From positions 24,288 to 88,287 of the forward strand of contig CAKUOX010000002.1 in assembly GCA_934670175.1 (NCBI GenBank): DNA of 64,000 nucleotides. The letters are read 5' to 3'. The notes beneath the pieces are model-generated. The model saw nothing but the letters and a program-made list of their open reading frames with translations. It was not told the DNA's origin and made no database searches. Made by a program: the position numbers and the translations under genes. The stretch comes from an uncultured Clostridia bacterium (GTDB taxonomy: Bacteria > Bacillota > Clostridia > Christensenellales > Aristaeellaceae). Numbering within the stretch: position 1 is the first letter of the stretch; the number at the start of each line of letters is the position of its first letter. Shown here in pieces: positions 7,568 through 15,499 of the stretch.

Positions 7568-8188
7568 ATGCGAATTATCACCATCAGCCGAGAATTTGGC
7601 AGCGGCGGTCGAGAACTCGGCAAGCGCCTTGCGGACGCGACCGGCTACGATTACTACGACAACGAGATCATCTCCGAGGTTGCACAGAACATCGGGATCT
7701 CCCCGGATTATATCGAGAACGCTCTATCCAACCACGGATGGCAGAATCTCGCCATTACCTATCGCGGAACCCTGTCCTCTCCCTCCTATCTCTACTCCGC
7801 GCAGGTTCAAATTCTGGTGGAGCAGAAAAAGATCATCGAGCAAATTGCTGCGCTGGGCAAGGATTGCATCATCGTGGGCCGGAACGCGGACATGATTCTT
7901 CGGAATTACGCGCCCTTCAACCTCTTCGTCTGCGCACAGACGGACGCAAAGGTGAAGCGCTGCATGGAGCGCGCGTCGGCAGACGAAAAGCTGACCGAAA
8001 AGGAGCTGGTTCGCAAGATGAAGCAGATCGACAAGGTGCGCAGCCAGACGCGGGAGCTGATGGGCGGTTCGGACTGGGGCCGTCGGGACGGCTACCACCT
8101 GATCGTCAACACGACCGGCTGGGAAATCAAGGAACTGGTACCGGCAGTGGCTGATTTCGCGAACCGCTGGTTTGGGAGGAAGAAATGA
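7568..8188 (+). CDS. cytidylate kinase-like family protein
   Basis: A 206-residue P-loop protein beginning MRIITISREFGSGGRELGKR, the signature of the AAK6/cytidylate-kinase-like family. The P-loop GSGGRELG is at about residues 11-18, the YDNEII segment follows, and the lid region DKVRSQTRELMGGSDWGRRDGYHL is near the end. The family resembles CMP kinase but is often found beside transporters and regulators; its physiological substrate is not established. It lies 32 bp after the MarR gene and overlaps the MATE gene by 4 bp (ATGA), so it is co-translated with the pump. It is distinct from the housekeeping cmk. Confidence 0.85.
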   Translation: MRIITISREFGSGGRELGKRLADATGYDYYDNEIISEVAQNIGISPDYIENALSNHGWQNLAITYRGTLSSPSYLYSAQVQILVEQKKIIEQIAALGKDCIIVGRNADMILRNYAPFNLFVCAQTDAKVKRCMERASADEKLTEKELVRKMKQIDKVRSQTRELMGGSDWGRRDGYHLIVNTTGWEIKELVPAVADFANRWFGRKK

Positions 8189-9522
8189 AACAACCAATTC
8201 AGTTGTCCGATCACTTTACGAACGGCCGCCTGCTCCGCTTCACCCTGCCCTCCATCTGCATGATGATCTTTACCTCCATCTACGGCGTGGTGGATGGCTT
8301 CTTCATCTCCAATCTGGTGGGAAAAACCGCCTTTGCGTCCGTCAATCTCATCATTCCGCTTTTGCAGATTCTCGGCGGCGTGGGTGCGATGCTGGGCGTG
8401 GGCGGCAGCGCGCTGGTGGCAAAAACCTTGGGCGAAAACGACATCCCCAGAGCCAGAAGCTACTTCACCATGATGATGTACCTGATGCTGGGCGCCAGCG
8501 TCTTTTTCACCATTCTCGGCATCGTCATTCTGAAGCTGGTCGCCTTTCTGTTCGGCGCGACGGAGGCCATGATGGACGACGTGGTGACCTACGGCACCAT
8601 CTGCCTTGTGTTTAATACCGCGCTTCAGGCACAGTACACCTTCCAGAGCTATCTGGTCACGGCGGAAAAGCCGAAAATGGCGCTGGGCGTAGTAATCGCC
8701 GCAGGCGTGACCAACATGATCCTGGACTATGTGTTCATGGCGGCCTTCCACATGGGCGTGGCCGGCGCAGCGCTTGCGACCGGACTCAGCCAGTGCGTGG
8801 CGGGAATCATCCCGTTCGTCTGGTTCCTGAGCAAACGCAACAAGTCGGCGCTGCGGTTCACCCGAACGAAGTTTGAACTGAAGCCCATGCTGCTGGCCTG
8901 CGGAAACGGCGCGTCCGAAATGCTCTCAAGCGTGTCCGGCTCCATTACGGGAATTCTTTACAACCGGCAGCTGATGCGATGGGCGGGAGAGGACGGCGTA
9001 GCCGCCTATGGCGTGGTGATGTACGCCGCTTTCATCTTCCTCGGCATCTTCAACGGCTACTCCCAGGGCAGCTCGCCCATCGTGGGCTATCATTACGGCG
9101 CGCAGAACCACGCTGAGGTCAAAAACGTGCTGAAGCGAAGCCTCACCATGCTCGCCTCGGCGGCGGTGGTGCTGACGGCCATTGCCATCATCGGCGCGAG
9201 AGCGCTTTCCTCCATCTTTGTCGGCTACGAGGCGGCACTTCTGGACATGACTACGAGGGCGTTCCACATCTGCGCCATTCCGTTCCTGGTGATGTGGTTC
9301 AACATGTACACCTCCTGCTTCTTCACGGCGCTCAACGACGGCGCGGTATCCGCGGCCATTTCCTTCATGCGCGCGCTGGTGCTGCCGCTGATCTGCGTGA
9401 TCGTAATGCCGGCGATCTGGCATCTGGACGGCGTGTGGTTCTCCCTCGTGGGCAGCGAAATTCTGGGCGTGTTCGTATCGCTCTATTTCCTGCTGAGCAA
9501 GCGGAAGAAATATCATTATTGA
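8185..9522 (+). CDS. MATE-family multidrug efflux transporter
   Basis: A 445-residue, 12-helix transporter of the MATE/MepA type, exporting cationic drugs or metabolites in exchange for Na+ or H+. The NGRLLRFTLPSICMMIFTSIY start and the GKTAFASVNLIIPLL and ALATGLSQCVAGIIPF segments recur as the two homologous halves. Length is normal for the family. It overlaps the kinase-like gene by 4 bp in a MarR-controlled operon, which fits regulated efflux. No transposase was seen nearby, but base composition across 6.8-10.4 kb looks somewhat more A+T-rich than the neighbouring core genes. Confidence 0.92.
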   Translation: MKQPIQLSDHFTNGRLLRFTLPSICMMIFTSIYGVVDGFFISNLVGKTAFASVNLIIPLLQILGGVGAMLGVGGSALVAKTLGENDIPRARSYFTMMMYLMLGASVFFTILGIVILKLVAFLFGATEAMMDDVVTYGTICLVFNTALQAQYTFQSYLVTAEKPKMALGVVIAAGVTNMILDYVFMAAFHMGVAGAALATGLSQCVAGIIPFVWFLSKRNKSALRFTRTKFELKPMLLACGNGASEMLSSVSGSITGILYNRQLMRWAGEDGVAAYGVVMYAAFIFLGIFNGYSQGSSPIVGYHYGAQNHAEVKNVLKRSLTMLASAAVVLTAIAIIGARALSSIFVGYEAALLDMTTRAFHICAIPFLVMWFNMYTSCFFTALNDGAVSAAISFMRALVLPLICVIVMPAIWHLDGVWFSLVGSEILGVFVSLYFLLSKRKKYHY

Positions 9523-9682
9523 TGAAGGAATCCGAATATGAAGGATTTCGCAAATGACGGCGGTGTGCGTGTACAGAAGGACGATATGGCGGAAGCCTGC
9601 CAGCTGGGGCGCAGCGTTTGACGAAGGAGCCTGTCCGAGCCGTCAGCAGGAAATGCTGCCTAGCAGGTCGATTTGCCCATTT

Positions 9683-9715
9683 AAGCGCTATCCATGTGGA
9701 TAGCGCCTTTCTTTT
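9683..9715 (+). terminator. terminator after the MATE operon
   Basis: AAGCGCTATCC-ATGT-GGATAGCGC followed by CTTTCTTTT (9683-9715). It lies between the converging MATE operon and the broken acetyltransferase and may serve both. Confidence 0.85.
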
Positions 9716-9739
9716 ATAGCGCAGCTCATGGATTTAAAA

Positions 9740-10413
9740 TCAGATACTCGCCTTTTCCTGCGCGGCCAGCTCGCGCTTAATTGTCCGCCGCAGCTTTTCC
9801 AAATCCGAATCACACAGCAGCGGCAGATATTCAAGCAGCTTTTCCGGTTCAAAATCCAACCACTTCAGCTTCAGCAGCAGCGCAGTCAGTTCATCGTCGA
9901 AGCGCCGCTTCAGCAGTCTCGCGGGATTTCCGCGAACACTGTATAAGGCGGAACATCCTTCGCCACCACGGAATACGCGGCAATGATTGCGCCGTCGCCA
10001 ATTTTTACGCCCGGCATTACCACGCATTCGCGCCCAAACCACACGTCGTTTCCAACAATGGTGTCGCCCTTGCGCGGCAGCTGAGCCATGTGGTCGGGCG
10101 TATTTTCACGCCATGCGCCGCCGAACACATTAAAGGGATAGGTCGTGGCGCTGCTGATGCGGTGGTTTTCCGGACCCATGACGAACACTGTGCCCTCCGC
10201 AATGGCGCAAAATTTGCCGATGATCAGCTTGTCGCCAAATTCCGGATAGTTGAACAGCACGTTGTTTTGTTCAAAACAGGTGGGATTGCGCGCATCGTCG
10301 AAGTAGGTATATTCGCCGATGAATATGTTCGGCGCTTTTACGACATTGCGAATGAAGCACGGCGTCTTATACTCGTTTGGAAAAATTGCGTTCGGATCGG
10401 GTATACGCGACAT
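9740..10413 (-). pseudogene. CatB/Vat-type O-acetyltransferase with a one-base frameshift
   Basis: The first 167 codons (9910-10413) encode a left-handed beta-helix xenobiotic acetyltransferase (FPNEYKTPCFIRN start; GKFCAIAEGTVFVMGPENH with the catalytic-type His; NDVWFGRECVVMPGVKIGDGAIIAA hexapeptides). The frame then ends early at PYTVFAEIPRDC-stop. The expected continuation GNPARLLKRRFDDELTALLLKLKWLDFEPEKL is present in another minus-strand frame down to 9740. One missing base near 9931-9936 (GTGTTCGC before GGAAAT) explains both. Family members such as Vat and CatB acetylate streptogramins or chloramphenicol, but some are sugar acetyltransferases. A GAGGAGG ribosome site is intact. It could be a real pseudogene or an assembly or sequencing error. 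Confidence 0.85.
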
Positions 10414-10452
10414 GGTAAGATCCTCCTCACAACGATTCAGCCATACAAAACA

Positions 10453-10493
10453 GCCGTCCGGCGTTCCCTGCTTGCGGGGTTTTGCCGGACGGC
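10453..10493 (-). terminator. terminator of the amino-acid ABC operon
   Basis: GCCGTCCGGC and GCCGGACGGC form a perfect 10-bp stem (10453-10493). On the minus strand it is followed by TGTTTTGT. It lies about 120 bp beyond the ATPase stop codon. Confidence 0.65.
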
Positions 10494-10610
10494 CGATATG
10501 TTATTATCGCTTTTTTGTCTGCGGCGTGTCAATACCCGGACGGCGCGCTGCCGGAATCCGGCGCACGGCCTTCAAATGCCAGCGCCGGCCTTTTCAGCTC
10601 AGAACCGCAT

Positions 10611-11357
10611 TTACAGTATCTTCGCCAGGAAGTTCTGCGTGCGGGGATTCTGCGGGGCGGTGAATATCTGTTCGGGCGTACCCTCCTCCAGAATCTGGCC
10701 GCCATCCATAAACACCACGCGGTCGCCGACCTCGCGGGCAAAGCCCATTTCGTGGGTCACGACCACCATGGTCATGCCCTCGTGCGCCAACGACTTCATG
10801 ACCTCCAGCACCTCGCCGACCATTTCCGGATCGAGCGCGGAGGTGGGCTCGTCGAAGAGCATCACATCGGGCTCCATGCACAGCGCGCGCACGATGGCGA
10901 TGCGCTGCTTCTGGCCGCCGGACAGCTGGCTGGGATAGGCATTCGCGCGATCCGCCAGACCCACGCGCTCCAGCAGCGCCATGGCCTTCTTTTCCGCCTC
11001 GGCCTTCGTTTTCTTGCGAAGCTCGATGGGCGCGACGGTCAGGTTGCGCAGTATCGTCATGTTCGGGAAGAGGTTGAAGTGCTGGAACACCATGCCCATC
11101 TTCTGGCGATGCAGGTTGATGTTCACCTTGGGGTCGGTGATGTCCACGCCCTCGAAGGTGATCGTGCCCGCCGTAGGCAGCTCCAGCAGATTCAGGCAGC
11201 GCAGGAAGGTGGACTTGCCGCTGCCGCTGGGCCCGATCACGACCACCACCTCGCCGCGGCGAATGTCGGTGGAAACGCCGTTGAGCGCCTTGATACCATT
11301 GCCGGTCTTAAAGGTCTTTTCAAGGTCACGAACCTGAATGAGCACATCAGTGGTCAC
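10611..11357 (-). CDS. polar amino-acid ABC transporter, ATP-binding protein (GlnQ-type)
   Basis: A 248-residue ATPase that energises amino-acid uptake with the permease and binding protein upstream. Walker A GPSGSGKST is at residues 42-50, the Q-loop FQHFNLFPNMT near 91-101, the signature LSGGQKQR at 145-152, Walker B VMLFDEP at 165-171 and the H-loop TH near 199-200. The Phe-Asn-Leu-Phe-Pro Q-loop is characteristic of the GlnQ/HisP group. The start is GTG, overlapping the permease end by 11 bp. RIAIVRAL has Val where Ala is usual. Confidence 0.95.
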   Translation of the reverse strand: MTTDVLIQVRDLEKTFKTGNGIKALNGVSTDIRRGEVVVVIGPSGSGKSTFLRCLNLLELPTAGTITFEGVDITDPKVNINLHRQKMGMVFQHFNLFPNMTILRNLTVAPIELRKKTKAEAEKKAMALLERVGLADRANAYPSQLSGGQKQRIAIVRALCMEPDVMLFDEPTSALDPEMVGEVLEVMKSLAHEGMTMVVVTHEMGFAREVGDRVVFMDGGQILEEGTPEQIFTAPQNPRTQNFLAKIL

Positions 11358-12075
11358 TGTTCCTCAGCCTCCTTTCGAGCAAGCCGACCAGCTTGGAAAA
11401 GAACATTACGAGCACCAGATAGATCAGCGCCACTGCGATCAGCGGCATGAACGGGGAATAGGTGCGGCTGCGGATGATGTCGCCGCCCTTGGTCAGGTCG
11501 CTCACCGCAACATAGCCCGCCACCGAGGTTTCCTTCAGCAGGGCGATGAACTCGTTTGCCAGCGAGGGCAGCACGTTTTTGATCGTCTGCGGAATGACGA
11601 CGAAGCGCATCGTCTGGAAATAATTGAAGCCCAGGCTGCGGCCCGCCTCAAACTGACCCTGATCGATGGACATGATGCCGCCGCGCACGATCTCCGCCAC
11701 ATATGCGCCGGAATTCAGGCCGAATGCCAGCGCCGCGACCAGAACGCCGTTGTCCGAGGAGGCGAAGATGACGAAGAAGATGATCATCAGCTGTACCACC
11801 ACGGGCGTGCCGCGCAGCACCGTCAGATAGATGCGGCAGATCTCATTGAGCACGCCGAAAAGCCTGCGCCCAAGCGTCTTGCGCGCGCCCTCCTGCGTCT
11901 TATCGTAGGTAGAGCGCACCATGGCGATCGCCACGCCGATCACAATGCCCAGCAGGCACGCCAGCAGCGTGATCAGCAGCGTATTGCCCAGGCCGTTCAG
12001 CAGGAATTTCCAGCGGTTCGCCTGCACGAAATTCAGTATGAAGTCCGCCTTCAGCTTTTCAAACCAGGCTTGCAC
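11347..12075 (-). CDS. polar amino-acid ABC transporter, permease (HisM/GlnP-type)
   Basis: A 242-residue membrane subunit with about five helices. The N-terminal FLLNGLGNTLLITLLACLLGIVIG is the typical first helix, and the EAA loop EAGRSLGFNYFQTMRFVVIPQTIKNVLPSL contacts the ATPase. The start is GTG with GAGGAGG upstream. As this is the only permease gene, the transporter presumably uses a homodimer. The gene lies 113 bp after the binding-protein gene, with a perfect stem-loop between them. Confidence 0.95.
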   Translation of the reverse strand: MQAWFEKLKADFILNFVQANRWKFLLNGLGNTLLITLLACLLGIVIGVAIAMVRSTYDKTQEGARKTLGRRLFGVLNEICRIYLTVLRGTPVVVQLMIIFFVIFASSDNGVLVAALAFGLNSGAYVAEIVRGGIMSIDQGQFEAGRSLGFNYFQTMRFVVIPQTIKNVLPSLANEFIALLKETSVAGYVAVSDLTKGGDIIRSRTYSPFMPLIAVALIYLVLVMFFSKLVGLLERRLRNSDH

Positions 12076-12131
12076 GATCCTTCTCCTCCTCGCATTCGTT
12101 CAAATGGATGAAATGTCGTATTACGCCACAA

Positions 12132-12164
12132 GATTCCCGAATTCTGTGGCAGAATTCGGGAATC
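12132..12164 (-). promoter_or_regulatory. intercistronic stem-loop between binding protein and permease
   Basis: A perfect 14-bp inverted repeat, GATTCCCGAATTCT and AGAATTCGGGAATC, with a 5-base loop. It has no clean T-tract on the minus strand. Such structures after binding-protein genes commonly protect the upstream message and let only part of transcription through, giving excess binding protein. Confidence 0.75.
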
Positions 12165-12187
12165 CCGCATTAGGTCATATTCGATGC

Positions 12188-12934
12188 TTACTTGCTGGGA
12201 ATGTACTTTTCGACCACTGCGGCCACGGTGCCGTCGTCGATCAGGCTCTGCAGCGCCTCATTTACCTTTTCGGTCAGCTCGCTGTCCTTGGCCAGCGCGA
12301 TGGCGTAATCCTCAACCGCGTACTGGGTATCCAGAATCTTCAGGCCTTCGTTGGCGGCCACATAGTTCTTGGCGGGCTCGTTGTCGATGACCACGCAGTC
12401 AACCTTGCCGCTGGTCAGCGCCAGCACGGCGTCCGCGCCGGTCTTGTAGCGTTCCACAGTGCCCAGGCCCTTGTCCTCAATTCCGTCAGAGCAGTAGATG
12501 TCGCCCGTGGTGCCCTGCTGCACGCCGATGGTGTAATTCGCGCCCTCAGCGAAGAGATCGTCCACGGTGGTGATCGGGCTGTCTTCCTTCACGATGACGT
12601 CCTGAATACCGGTGGCGTAGGAGATGGAGAAGTCCACATTCTGCAGGCGATCCTCGGTTACGGTCATGCCGGCCATGCCGAAGTCGACCTTACCGGTGGT
12701 GACGGCGGGGATGATGGCGTCAAAGTCCATATCCACGATTTCGAAATCATAGCCCAGCTTCTCGGCGATGGCGGCGCCCACTTCAGCGTCGATGCCCACG
12801 ATCTTGCCGGTCTCGTCGTCATAGTACTCATAGGGCGGGAAGGAGGCGTTGGTGCCCATCTTCAGGGTCTCGGCCATGGCCATGCCGGTGAGAACGAACA
12901 TCATTACCAGTGCGATTGCAGCGATCTTTTTCAT
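12188..12934 (-). CDS. polar amino-acid ABC transporter, substrate-binding protein
   Basis: A 248-residue secreted protein of the SBP family 3 (HisJ/GlnH type). Signal peptide MKKIAAIALVMMFVLTGMAMA; the mature start ETLKMGTNASFPPYEYYDDETGKIVGIDAEV is the family signature, followed by VDFGMAGMTVTEDR and VDCVVIDNEPAKNYV, which line the ligand cleft. The carboxylate-binding Arg of the DR motif is present. There is no lipobox Cys, so the protein is either released or retained otherwise. GGAGGT lies upstream of the ATG. The specific amino acid cannot be assigned. Confidence 0.94.
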   Translation of the reverse strand: MKKIAAIALVMMFVLTGMAMAETLKMGTNASFPPYEYYDDETGKIVGIDAEVGAAIAEKLGYDFEIVDMDFDAIIPAVTTGKVDFGMAGMTVTEDRLQNVDFSISYATGIQDVIVKEDSPITTVDDLFAEGANYTIGVQQGTTGDIYCSDGIEDKGLGTVERYKTGADAVLALTSGKVDCVVIDNEPAKNYVAANEGLKILDTQYAVEDYAIALAKDSELTEKVNEALQSLIDDGTVAAVVEKYIPSK

Positions 12935-12998
12935 TTTTTCTTACCTCCGGATCAGTTTGGTTGAATGTGAATCGGGATCGCTCCCGGTTGATGAATGG

Positions 12999-13027
12999 AT
13001 TATACATCCGCATCCCCAAAAATGCAA
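12999..13027 (-). promoter_or_regulatory. promoter of the amino-acid ABC operon
   Basis: On the minus strand: TTGCAT (13022-13027), a 17-bp spacer and TATAAT (12999-13004), about 65 bases before the binding-protein start. Confidence 0.75.
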
Positions 13028-13228
13028 GTACTCGCGGCGTTATTTAACAAAATATGCACAATATTCGTATATTTATGCGTATATACACTTTTTGATTCAT
13101 TTTCGAGGAATATAAGTGCAATAGCAGCGGCCCGGCTGCCAGCCGGGCCATGCTGCCTGCGAGGAACATGGCATCTAACAATGTTGTTCTAAGTCCGTCG
13201 CCCTTGCGTATTCTCAGTCTTAAAAAAA
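13028..13228. other. non-coding spacer with direct repeats and a GC hairpin
   Basis: No gene is visible. Upstream of the ABC promoter there are two 11-bp direct repeats, TATTCGTATAT (13062-13072) and TATGCGTATAT (13074-13084), spaced 12 bp start to start; they may be an operator. A separate hairpin pairs GGCCCGGCT with AGCCGGGCC, extended by AGCAG/GCTGC (13124-13155). It lacks a T-tract. Confidence 0.45.
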
Positions 13229-13252
13229 TCCCGTCTCAGAATTGAGACGGGA
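13229..13252 (-). terminator. distal copy of the SH3-protein terminator
   Basis: TCCCGTCTCA-GAAT-TGAGACGGGA. On the minus strand it is followed by a run of seven T, so it is probably the original, functional end. An identical hairpin lies at 13474-13497 on the other side of repeat A2. Confidence 0.8.
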
Positions 13253-13470
13253 AAGCTCGAGAGCGCTTCCAATCGTGCCCAGCGGCGTGTACGGTGGGCA
13301 CGGGCGATTTTTGCGTCCGGAAAATCTCATTTTCCAGAGCAAAAATCGTTTCCCTGCAGTTTTTGCGCCCGAAAATCTGAAAAGATTTTAGCAGAAACTG
13401 GAGAGGGTGGCAGTGGCGGGGGAGCGCGCTTCCCCGTCCACAGGCTTGTCAAAAATTTGTTTGACAAGCT
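13253..13470 (-). repeat. dispersed structured repeat, family A, copy A2
   Basis: A nearly full-length family A element in minus orientation, about 85% identical to A1 by eye. All five stems are kept. The inner stem reads AAAATC/GATTTT here against AAATCC/GGATTT in A1, and GGAAAAT/ATTTTCC here against GGAAAAT/ATTTTCT there, changes that keep or improve pairing. It is flanked exactly by two copies of the terminator hairpin (13229-13252 and 13474-13497). Confidence 0.85.
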
Positions 13471-13473
13471 AAA

Positions 13474-13497
13474 TCCCGTCTCAGAATTGAGACGGGA
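13474..13497 (-). repeat. proximal copy of the SH3-protein terminator hairpin
   Basis: The 24-bp palindrome TCCCGTCTCAGAATTGAGACGGGA reduced to its arms: TCCCGTCTCA and TGAGACGGGA. It is identical to 13229-13252 and sits 18 bases after the SH3 gene stop. Confidence 0.8.
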
Positions 13498-13515
13498 TCC
13501 ATGTAAATTCAGAGC

Positions 13516-14268
13516 TTACTTCAGCTCGGTGTACTTGGAGGAAACCCAGCCGGTGACGCCGTCGTACTTGACCTTGTACCAGCTCACGCCGCGGTCATCC
13601 TTCCTCGCGCCGTAGTACTTGGCATTTTCGCCCTCGGGCAGCGTGCTCAGAATCGCGCTATCCTTGTCGGGAGACTTGCGAATATAGCTGCTGCCGTTGG
13701 TCGCATAAACGCGATTGCTGCCGGAAACGCTCTCATAGTTGCTGCTGCCCTTGCCGCCCTTGACGGTAGAGGTATAAGCGGAGGAAACCCAGCCGGTGAT
13801 GCCGTCATACTTGATCTTGTACCACCTTACGCCGCGCGCGTCGGTGGCGGAATCCAGATGCGTAGCCTCGGCGCCCTTCGGGAACGTACCCAGCACCTTG
13901 CCGGTCAGGCTGGCCTTGGAGCGAATATTGCTCTTGCCCACGCCGTAGATCTTGCCGGTTTCGGTTCCGCTATCAGGCGTGGTATAGGTATCGGCATACT
14001 TGGAGGAAATCCAGCCGTTGCGGCCCTTGAAGTCAACCTTGTACCAGGTCACGCCGCGCTCGTCCTTTTCCTGAGCCTTGTAGAGATATTTGTTACCCTT
14101 CGTAACGCTGTCAATGGTGGCGTAATCCAGGCCAGGACCCTTGCGGACGTTGACGTCGGCAGTGGTCTTGACATAGGTCTCAGCAAGCGCCATGCCTGCA
14201 AACAGGGAAACAAACAGGGAAACCAGCATTACCAGCGCAAGACCTCTTGCAAAAGACCGATTCTTCAT
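13516..14268 (-). CDS. secreted protein with three bacterial SH3 domains
   Basis: A 250-residue exported protein. The start at 14268 is preferred over ATG 14274 because AAAGGAG is 9 bases away from it and only 3 from the other. After a signal peptide (through AGMALAE) come three SH3b repeats of about 65 residues each, with the pattern VRKGPGLDYATID...GVTWYKVDFKGRNGWISSKYADTY, IRSKASLTGKVLGTF...GWVSSAYTSTV and IRKSPDKDSAILSTL...GWVSSKYTELK. SH3b domains bind peptidoglycan cross-bridges or act in the wall of Gram-positive bacteria. No catalytic domain is present. Serine-rich linkers join the domains. Confidence 0.88.
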   Translation of the reverse strand: MKNRSFARGLALVMLVSLFVSLFAGMALAETYVKTTADVNVRKGPGLDYATIDSVTKGNKYLYKAQEKDERGVTWYKVDFKGRNGWISSKYADTYTTPDSGTETGKIYGVGKSNIRSKASLTGKVLGTFPKGAEATHLDSATDARGVRWYKIKYDGITGWVSSAYTSTVKGGKGSSNYESVSGSNRVYATNGSSYIRKSPDKDSAILSTLPEGENAKYYGARKDDRGVSWYKVKYDGVTGWVSSKYTELK

Positions 14269-14357
14269 AACCATTTACTCCTTTCAAAATCATGCTCCAT
14301 CCTTGAAGTCATGATCGTTAACCATATTTTAGCACCAAACCCAAATGCCGTCAATCG

Positions 14358-15224
14358 TCAATCTGCGTAGGGCAGGTACTCAAAGTAGCTGTTTTCGGAA
14401 GCGCCGTCGATGGTGTACCCCCAGCCGTTTTCCGTATCCGGCGCAATGTCGATGCGCGCGCTGCGGCCATCCTCCAGCGTGACGACCACGAAGTTCAGCT
14501 TATCGGTCGCGATGGGCATCATCTTCGTGCCCGCAGGCAGCTCCACCACTTCGCCGTCGATCGAAACGGACATCGGCGCGATCAACGTAGGCAGCCATTC
14601 CTCGCTCCAGTCCATCTCAGCCACGTCGTTCATCCACACGCCGTCATCCGAGAATTCGAAGCGGCTGGTCTCGGCGTCGAAGCTGACCTCGCGGGTAAGC
14701 ATCCATGTACCCAGCACGTCCTGCGAGCCGGACAGCTTCAGCGCGCCGTCGTTGATCTCGATCAGCAGGCCATAGCCGCTGTCCTCATAGGGCTCGCCCT
14801 CCTCCAGCCCGCGGTTGCCATTCGGGAACTGAACGGGCGTCAGGCCATTGTTCACGTCGTAGCGCAGGCACCAGGTGAAGTAATCGTCGGAACAGATGTC
14901 GCCGCTGAGCAGCAGCTCGCGCTTACCGTCGCCGTCCACGTCCATCGCGTACACGCGCTCGAAATATATGATGTCGGTCATGTATTCGTTGACCGCGCCG
15001 TCGCTGCCGGTCACGATGGCAGTCAGCTGCGGATTTTCCGGATCGCCGCGCATCTCCAGGCGTAGCAGCTCGCTTTCACCGTCGCCGTCCAGATCGATCT
15101 CGGTCTTTTCGCCCACGGTCAGCTTTTCCGCGCCGGGCAGGTCTGGCGCATTATCGGTGTATTCCGCCGACGCCGCGGTGCATAGCAGCAGCGCTGCAAG
15201 CACACATGCCAGCAATTTCTTCAT
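14358..15224 (-). CDS. secreted protein with DxDGDG calcium-type motifs
   Basis: A 288-residue exported protein of unknown function. The signal peptide is MKKLLACVLAALLLCTAASA. Two DxDGDG motifs (EIDLDGDGESELLRL near residue 42 and MDVDGDGKRELLLSGD near 94) resemble FG-GAP/VCBS-type calcium-binding repeats. The remainder, rich in acidic and aromatic residues, has no known domain. ATAAGGAGAG gives a good ribosome site. It shares direction with the SH3 protein gene but is separated from it by about 90 bp. Confidence 0.7.
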   Translation of the reverse strand: MKKLLACVLAALLLCTAASAEYTDNAPDLPGAEKLTVGEKTEIDLDGDGESELLRLEMRGDPENPQLTAIVTGSDGAVNEYMTDIIYFERVYAMDVDGDGKRELLLSGDICSDDYFTWCLRYDVNNGLTPVQFPNGNRGLEEGEPYEDSGYGLLIEINDGALKLSGSQDVLGTWMLTREVSFDAETSRFEFSDDGVWMNDVAEMDWSEEWLPTLIAPMSVSIDGEVVELPAGTKMMPIATDKLNFVVVTLEDGRSARIDIAPDTENGWGYTIDGASENSYFEYLPYAD

Positions 15225-15442
15225 GACTTCTCGCTCTCCTTATCTTTCTTACGAAGCTTAGACGCAGATATGCCTGGGAAAGTTTCCAGATACGGATAAT
15301 TTTTCCAGAATAATTTTCAGGCTGTGTTTTTTAAGAGGGAGAGCGCAGCTTCAGGCATATCCACCGCGGATTCAGCGGCGGCGGATCAGAACCTTCAGTC
15401 ACGAAAGCGGCGAAAATGATACCGAAACGTATCCAAGCTGAA
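15225..15442. other. intergenic region with nothing recognisable
   Basis: About 220 bp upstream of the 14358-15224 gene. It presumably carries that gene's promoter, but I see no convincing -35/-10 pair, no RNA motif and no small gene. Confidence 0.4.
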
Positions 15443-15476
15443 GAGGGACGCTCCCCGCTTGAGCGTCCCTCTTCTC
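15443..15476 (-). terminator. terminator of the 15500-15943 gene
   Basis: GAGGGACGCTC and GAGCGTCCCTC (15443-15471) form a perfect 11-bp stem. It lies just beyond the stop of the minus-strand gene. Confidence 0.75.
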
Positions 15477-15499
15477 CATATATTATATATAATATGAAG

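Noticed and set aside
9538..9621. 27-codon frame after the MATE gene (MKDFANDGGVRVQKDDMAEA...)
   Set aside because: Only a weak AAGGA lies upstream and no family match; possibly a gene remnant, but too short to support.
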